DNA of 6,855 nt from an uncultured Bacteroidales bacterium (GTDB lineage: Bacteria; Bacteroidota; Bacteroidia; Bacteroidales; Muribaculaceae), in NCBI GenBank assembly GCA_900554345.1, contig USHH01000125.1:1-6855 (forward strand), given 5' to 3'. Shown one piece after another: positions 4,415 to 6,855 of this stretch (positions within the stretch are counted from its first letter, which is position 1; each line of letters starts with the position of its first letter). The position numbers were made by a program, and so were the translations under genes. Below the pieces are notes generated by a model. It saw nothing but the letters and a program-made list of their open reading frames with translations. It did no database searches and was not told where the DNA came from.

Positions 4415-6553
4415 ATGGCAACTTTAGAGAAAATCAGAAGCAAGTCGGTGTTCCTCATCGTCATCATCGGTGTGGCCCTGCTTGCCTTCATCGTTGGCGA
4501 CGCCCTCACCAACAGCCGTAACCTTTTCGGCGACCACACCGTAGTGGCCAAGGTCGGCAAGGAGAAAATCGATTACCCCGAATATCAGCGTAAGCGTGAG
4601 GAAGTCAACAACCGCCTCGAGCAGGCCCGCCGTCAGAATCCCCAGCAGTACGCCAATTTCGACACCCAGCTCCTCTCCCAGATCGCGCTTGAGGAGCTCG
4701 TGAGCGAGAAGCTGCTCGACGCCGGCGTCGAGCGCGCAGGCATCCGCACGAGCCCCTCGCAGCTCCGCTACTACGTGATCGACAATCCCGTCAATCCCAC
4801 CCTCAACACCCTGATGCAGCAGCTCAACGCGTCCGGACTCAACGTCTCCACGCCGCAGCAGGCCTACGAGGTGGTCTTCAATCCCACACGCCACGGTGTC
4901 ACCGAGGCCCAGATGGCTCCATTCCAGAGGGCCTGGATCGCTATGGAGGAGGAGACAAAGAAGCTCGTGGCAAGGCAGACCTACCAGAAGCTGCTCTACA
5001 ACTCGGTGAAAGCCAACGACCTCGACAAGCGTGCCATCTACAACGACTACGTCAATACAATGAACGTCGATGTGGCCTACAAGCCCTTCGGCCAGATTTC
5101 CGAGTCGAAATATCCCGTGTCGGAGCAGGAGCTCAACGCCGCCTATGCCGAGTGCAAGGGTCAGTTCAAGGTGCTTGAGCCCACCAAAGACGTCAGCTTC
5201 ATCTCCGTGAGGGTCACTCCTTCCGAGACCGACCGCGCCGCCGCCAAGGCTCTCGCCGACCAGACAGTGAAGACACTCGCCGACAGCGCCTCCCCGCTCA
5301 GCCGCCAGGCCCGCCGCGAGGGTGTCTCGCTCGACCACCGCGAGGTGCTTGCCTCAACCCTCCCCGCCGGCGAGCTCAAGAACTATCTGGCTTCCGCTCC
5401 CGCCGACTCAGTGAAGCTCATCCGCAACGACCTCCGCGGCTTCCAGGCCGTCAGGATGGGTCGCCGCTTCCAGACGCGCGACTCCATCCAGCTCAATCTC
5501 GTGCAGGTGGTGGGCGCCACTCTCCCCGCTAAGGTGCTTGCGACCCTCAATTCCGGTTCCCTTTCCGTCGACTCCATCAATACGAAGTTCTCGCCCGACA
5601 GCGTCTTCGCCCAGAAGGAGCAGTGGATCGTCCTCTTCAACAAGGATGGCCGCACAGGCGCCATCGAGGAGTCGCAGCTCGACACCCTCGTCAATGCCAA
5701 CGGCCGCTTCGTGGAGATCATGAGCAACCAGCAGGGCGCCGTCCTCGCACAGGTTTCCCGTCTCGGAGCCATGAAGGAGGCTTATGAGTTTGACGAGGTC
5801 AACTACAGTCTCGTGCCCAGCACCAAGACCGTCAACGAGGCCCGCGCCCAGCTTGAGAAGTTCCTCGCCGACAACAACACGGCCAAGGCCTTCAACGCCA
5901 ATGCCGCCAAGGCAGGCTACTCCATCGAGGACCTCAGCATCAGCAGCTCCGCTCCCGCGGTGCCCCGCGCCGCCGGAATGCAGGTCTACTATCCCGAGTC
6001 GCGTCAGGTGGTGCGCTGGGTGATGGTCGACGCCGAGCCTGGTCAGGTAAGCCATATCTATGAATCGAAAGACGCCAGCCAGCCTATGCTCTACGCTGTG
6101 GCGGTCAATTCCGAATACGATGACTTCATGCCTGTCTCCAACAAGAACGTCAAGACCTATCTCACCAGCAAGGTCAGAAACTCCAAGGCCGGCGACGACA
6201 TGATCAAGCAGTATAAGGGCAAGACCCAGTCGGTCGGCAATGTGGCCGCCGCAATGGGCGTCGAGCCCCGCAACAACGACAAGTTCCGCTTCGGCCGTGG
6301 CGCCAGTGTGCGCGACGCCAAGGTCATCGGTATGATTTCAGGCTCCAGGCCCTCCAAGACGGTGCGTCTCGTAAAGGGCGACGACGGTGTGTATGCATTC
6401 GTGGTCAACGCCGTTGCCAAGGAGTCGTTCCCCTATACCGACCGTCAGTATGAGCAGCAGTATTTCCAGCTCGTCAACCCAGACCTCAACGGCATGGTGA
6501 GAGGAGCCGACAGAATCGACAACCGCATCTATAAGTTCGAGGCCGGCGACTGA
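4415..6553 (+). CDS. ppiD: PpiD/SurA-like membrane-anchored periplasmic folding factor (peptidylprolyl isomerase family)
   Basis: The 712-residue product starts with a short cytosolic tail (MATLEKIRSKS), one transmembrane segment at about 12-32 (VFLIVIIGVALLAFIVGDAL), then a long periplasmic part. Residues about 40-200 form a SurA-N-like helical chaperone region (VAKVGKEKIDYPEYQRKREE, ALEELVSEKLLDAGVERAGI). Homologues help fold exported and outer-membrane proteins. The middle (about 250-460) aligns by position with the parvulin isomerase region, but I cannot find the usual H-I-L and G-G-D-L-G type motifs, so isomerase activity is doubtful and a holdase role is more likely. The start at 4415 gives the conserved MATLEKIRSK beginning; in-frame GTG 4343 and ATG 4370 lie in the leader hairpin and are rejected. 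It has its own promoter and terminator. The symbol is given by family resemblance to Bacteroidetes PpiD-like proteins. Confidence 0.85.
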   Translation: MATLEKIRSKSVFLIVIIGVALLAFIVGDALTNSRNLFGDHTVVAKVGKEKIDYPEYQRKREEVNNRLEQARRQNPQQYANFDTQLLSQIALEELVSEKLLDAGVERAGIRTSPSQLRYYVIDNPVNPTLNTLMQQLNASGLNVSTPQQAYEVVFNPTRHGVTEAQMAPFQRAWIAMEEETKKLVARQTYQKLLYNSVKANDLDKRAIYNDYVNTMNVDVAYKPFGQISESKYPVSEQELNAAYAECKGQFKVLEPTKDVSFISVRVTPSETDRAAAKALADQTVKTLADSASPLSRQARREGVSLDHREVLASTLPAGELKNYLASAPADSVKLIRNDLRGFQAVRMGRRFQTRDSIQLNLVQVVGATLPAKVLATLNSGSLSVDSINTKFSPDSVFAQKEQWIVLFNKDGRTGAIEESQLDTLVNANGRFVEIMSNQQGAVLAQVSRLGAMKEAYEFDEVNYSLVPSTKTVNEARAQLEKFLADNNTAKAFNANAAKAGYSIEDLSISSSAPAVPRAAGMQVYYPESRQVVRWVMVDAEPGQVSHIYESKDASQPMLYAVAVNSEYDDFMPVSNKNVKTYLTSKVRNSKAGDDMIKQYKGKTQSVGNVAAAMGVEPRNNDKFRFGRGASVRDAKVIGMISGSRPSKTVRLVKGDDGVYAFVVNAVAKESFPYTDRQYEQQYFQLVNPDLNGMVRGADRIDNRIYKFEAGD

Positions 6554-6588
6554 TGCCGCTGCCTCGCGACTTACGCTGAATATAAGCC

Positions 6589-6625
6589 GGGGGCTGCCGC
6601 CGTTTTCTGGCGACGGCCCTCTTTT
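6589..6625 (+). terminator. Intrinsic terminator after the PpiD-like gene
   Basis: GGGCTGCCGCC (6591-6601) pairs with GGCGACGGCCC (6609-6619), with one C-A mismatch and one G-U pair, around a 7-nt loop. The stem is extendable by G6590-T6620 and G6589-C6621, and TTTT follows at 6622-6625. A second T8 tract lies at 6633-6640. It ends the PpiD-like transcript 36 nt before the next gene's ATG; termination may be partial, since no promoter consensus is visible between it and that gene. Confidence 0.78.
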
Positions 6626-6661
6626 CAATCTCTTTTTTTTCGCTCAACACGACTTCCCGCA

Positions 6662-6855
6662 ATGAAAAATACCCTAAGCTCCACACAGCTTCCCCCTCTC
6701 ATCGGCATGACCCTGACGCAGCTCCAGGGCGTCGCCCGCGCCGGCGGCATGCCCGCTTTCGTAGGCCGTCAGATTGCCGACTGGCTCTACTCGAAGAAGG
6801 TGACGTCTTTCGACGAGATGATCAACATCTCGAAGACCAACCGCCAGTGGCTCCC
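6662..6855 (+). CDS. rlmN: Dual-specificity RNA methyltransferase RlmN, N-terminal fragment (3' end outside window)
   Basis: The ATG at 6662 opens a frame that runs off the right edge after 64 full codons. Residues 13-64 match the RlmN N-terminal accessory domain: LIGMTLTQLQGVARAGGMPA, then FVGRQIADWLYSKKVTSFDE and MINISKTNR, the helical segment that helps hold the RNA substrate. RlmN is a cytosolic radical-SAM enzyme that methylates C2 of A2503 in 23S rRNA and A37 of some tRNAs, using two SAM molecules per methyl transfer. The CxxxCxxC cluster motif would lie beyond the window, so catalytic integrity cannot be judged. The 36 nt between the preceding terminator and the start are pyrimidine-rich, with no Shine-Dalgarno sequence and no TAnnTTTG box, so expression may depend on read-through from the PpiD-like gene. 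Confidence 0.92.
   Translation, partial: MKNTLSSTQLPPLIGMTLTQLQGVARAGGMPAFVGRQIADWLYSKKVTSFDEMINISKTNRQWL

Noticed and set aside
4424..5338. A 304-codon - strand frame opposite the PpiD-like gene, and a 293-codon one at 1247-2128 opposite the secreted protein
   Set aside because: Same antisense shadow pattern: no domain signatures, no promoter consensus or plausible start context, and they overlap well-supported genes entirely.

Overview
The window looks like a chromosomal segment of a fairly GC-rich member of the Bacteroidales, most likely near Muribaculaceae; this placement is inferred. Supporting signs are three promoters of the Bacteroidetes sigma-ABfr type (TTTG-like -33 box, 19-20 nt, TAnnTTTG -7 box), no Shine-Dalgarno sequences before the genes but A/T-rich leaders, a secreted protein with the NLQG-type C-terminal tail common in this order, and MetK and PpiD-like proteins of Bacteroidales type. 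All complete genes lie on the + strand. I see no mobile element, CRISPR array or phage gene.

Layout. Positions 1-529 hold the C-terminal end of an AsmA-like envelope protein. A promoter (578-608) drives a single tRNA-Pro(CGG) gene (626-699), closed by a strong intrinsic terminator (701-740). Next is a 600-residue secreted modular protein (812-2614) with three similar N-terminal beta-type modules, two carboxypeptidase-regulatory-like domains and a type-IX-like sorting tail. The non-coding stretch 2615-2900 is the most information-rich part. It carries a promoter embedded in a perfect 11-bp inverted repeat, then a leader with a SAM-II-class riboswitch core, an intrinsic terminator, and an 11-bp antiterminator pairing that overlaps both aptamer stem P1 and the terminator's 5' arm. 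The leader precedes metK (2901-4223), so the inferred circuit is product feedback: S-adenosylmethionine shuts off synthesis of its own synthetase by premature termination.

After metK, a consensus promoter (4286-4317) is followed within about 15 nt by a large terminator-like hairpin with a T7 tract (4332-4382). Downstream is a 712-residue membrane-anchored PpiD/SurA-like periplasmic chaperone (4415-6553). That gene ends in a terminator (6589-6625). The window closes with the first 64 codons of rlmN (6662 onward), encoding the radical-SAM 23S rRNA/tRNA A2503/A37 methyltransferase, a consumer of the SAM that MetK makes.

Functionally this is mostly housekeeping: SAM supply and use, envelope biogenesis and folding, and a tRNA, with one lineage-specific secreted protein. 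The best candidates for something not well described are regulatory: the metK leader and the ppiD leader hairpin.
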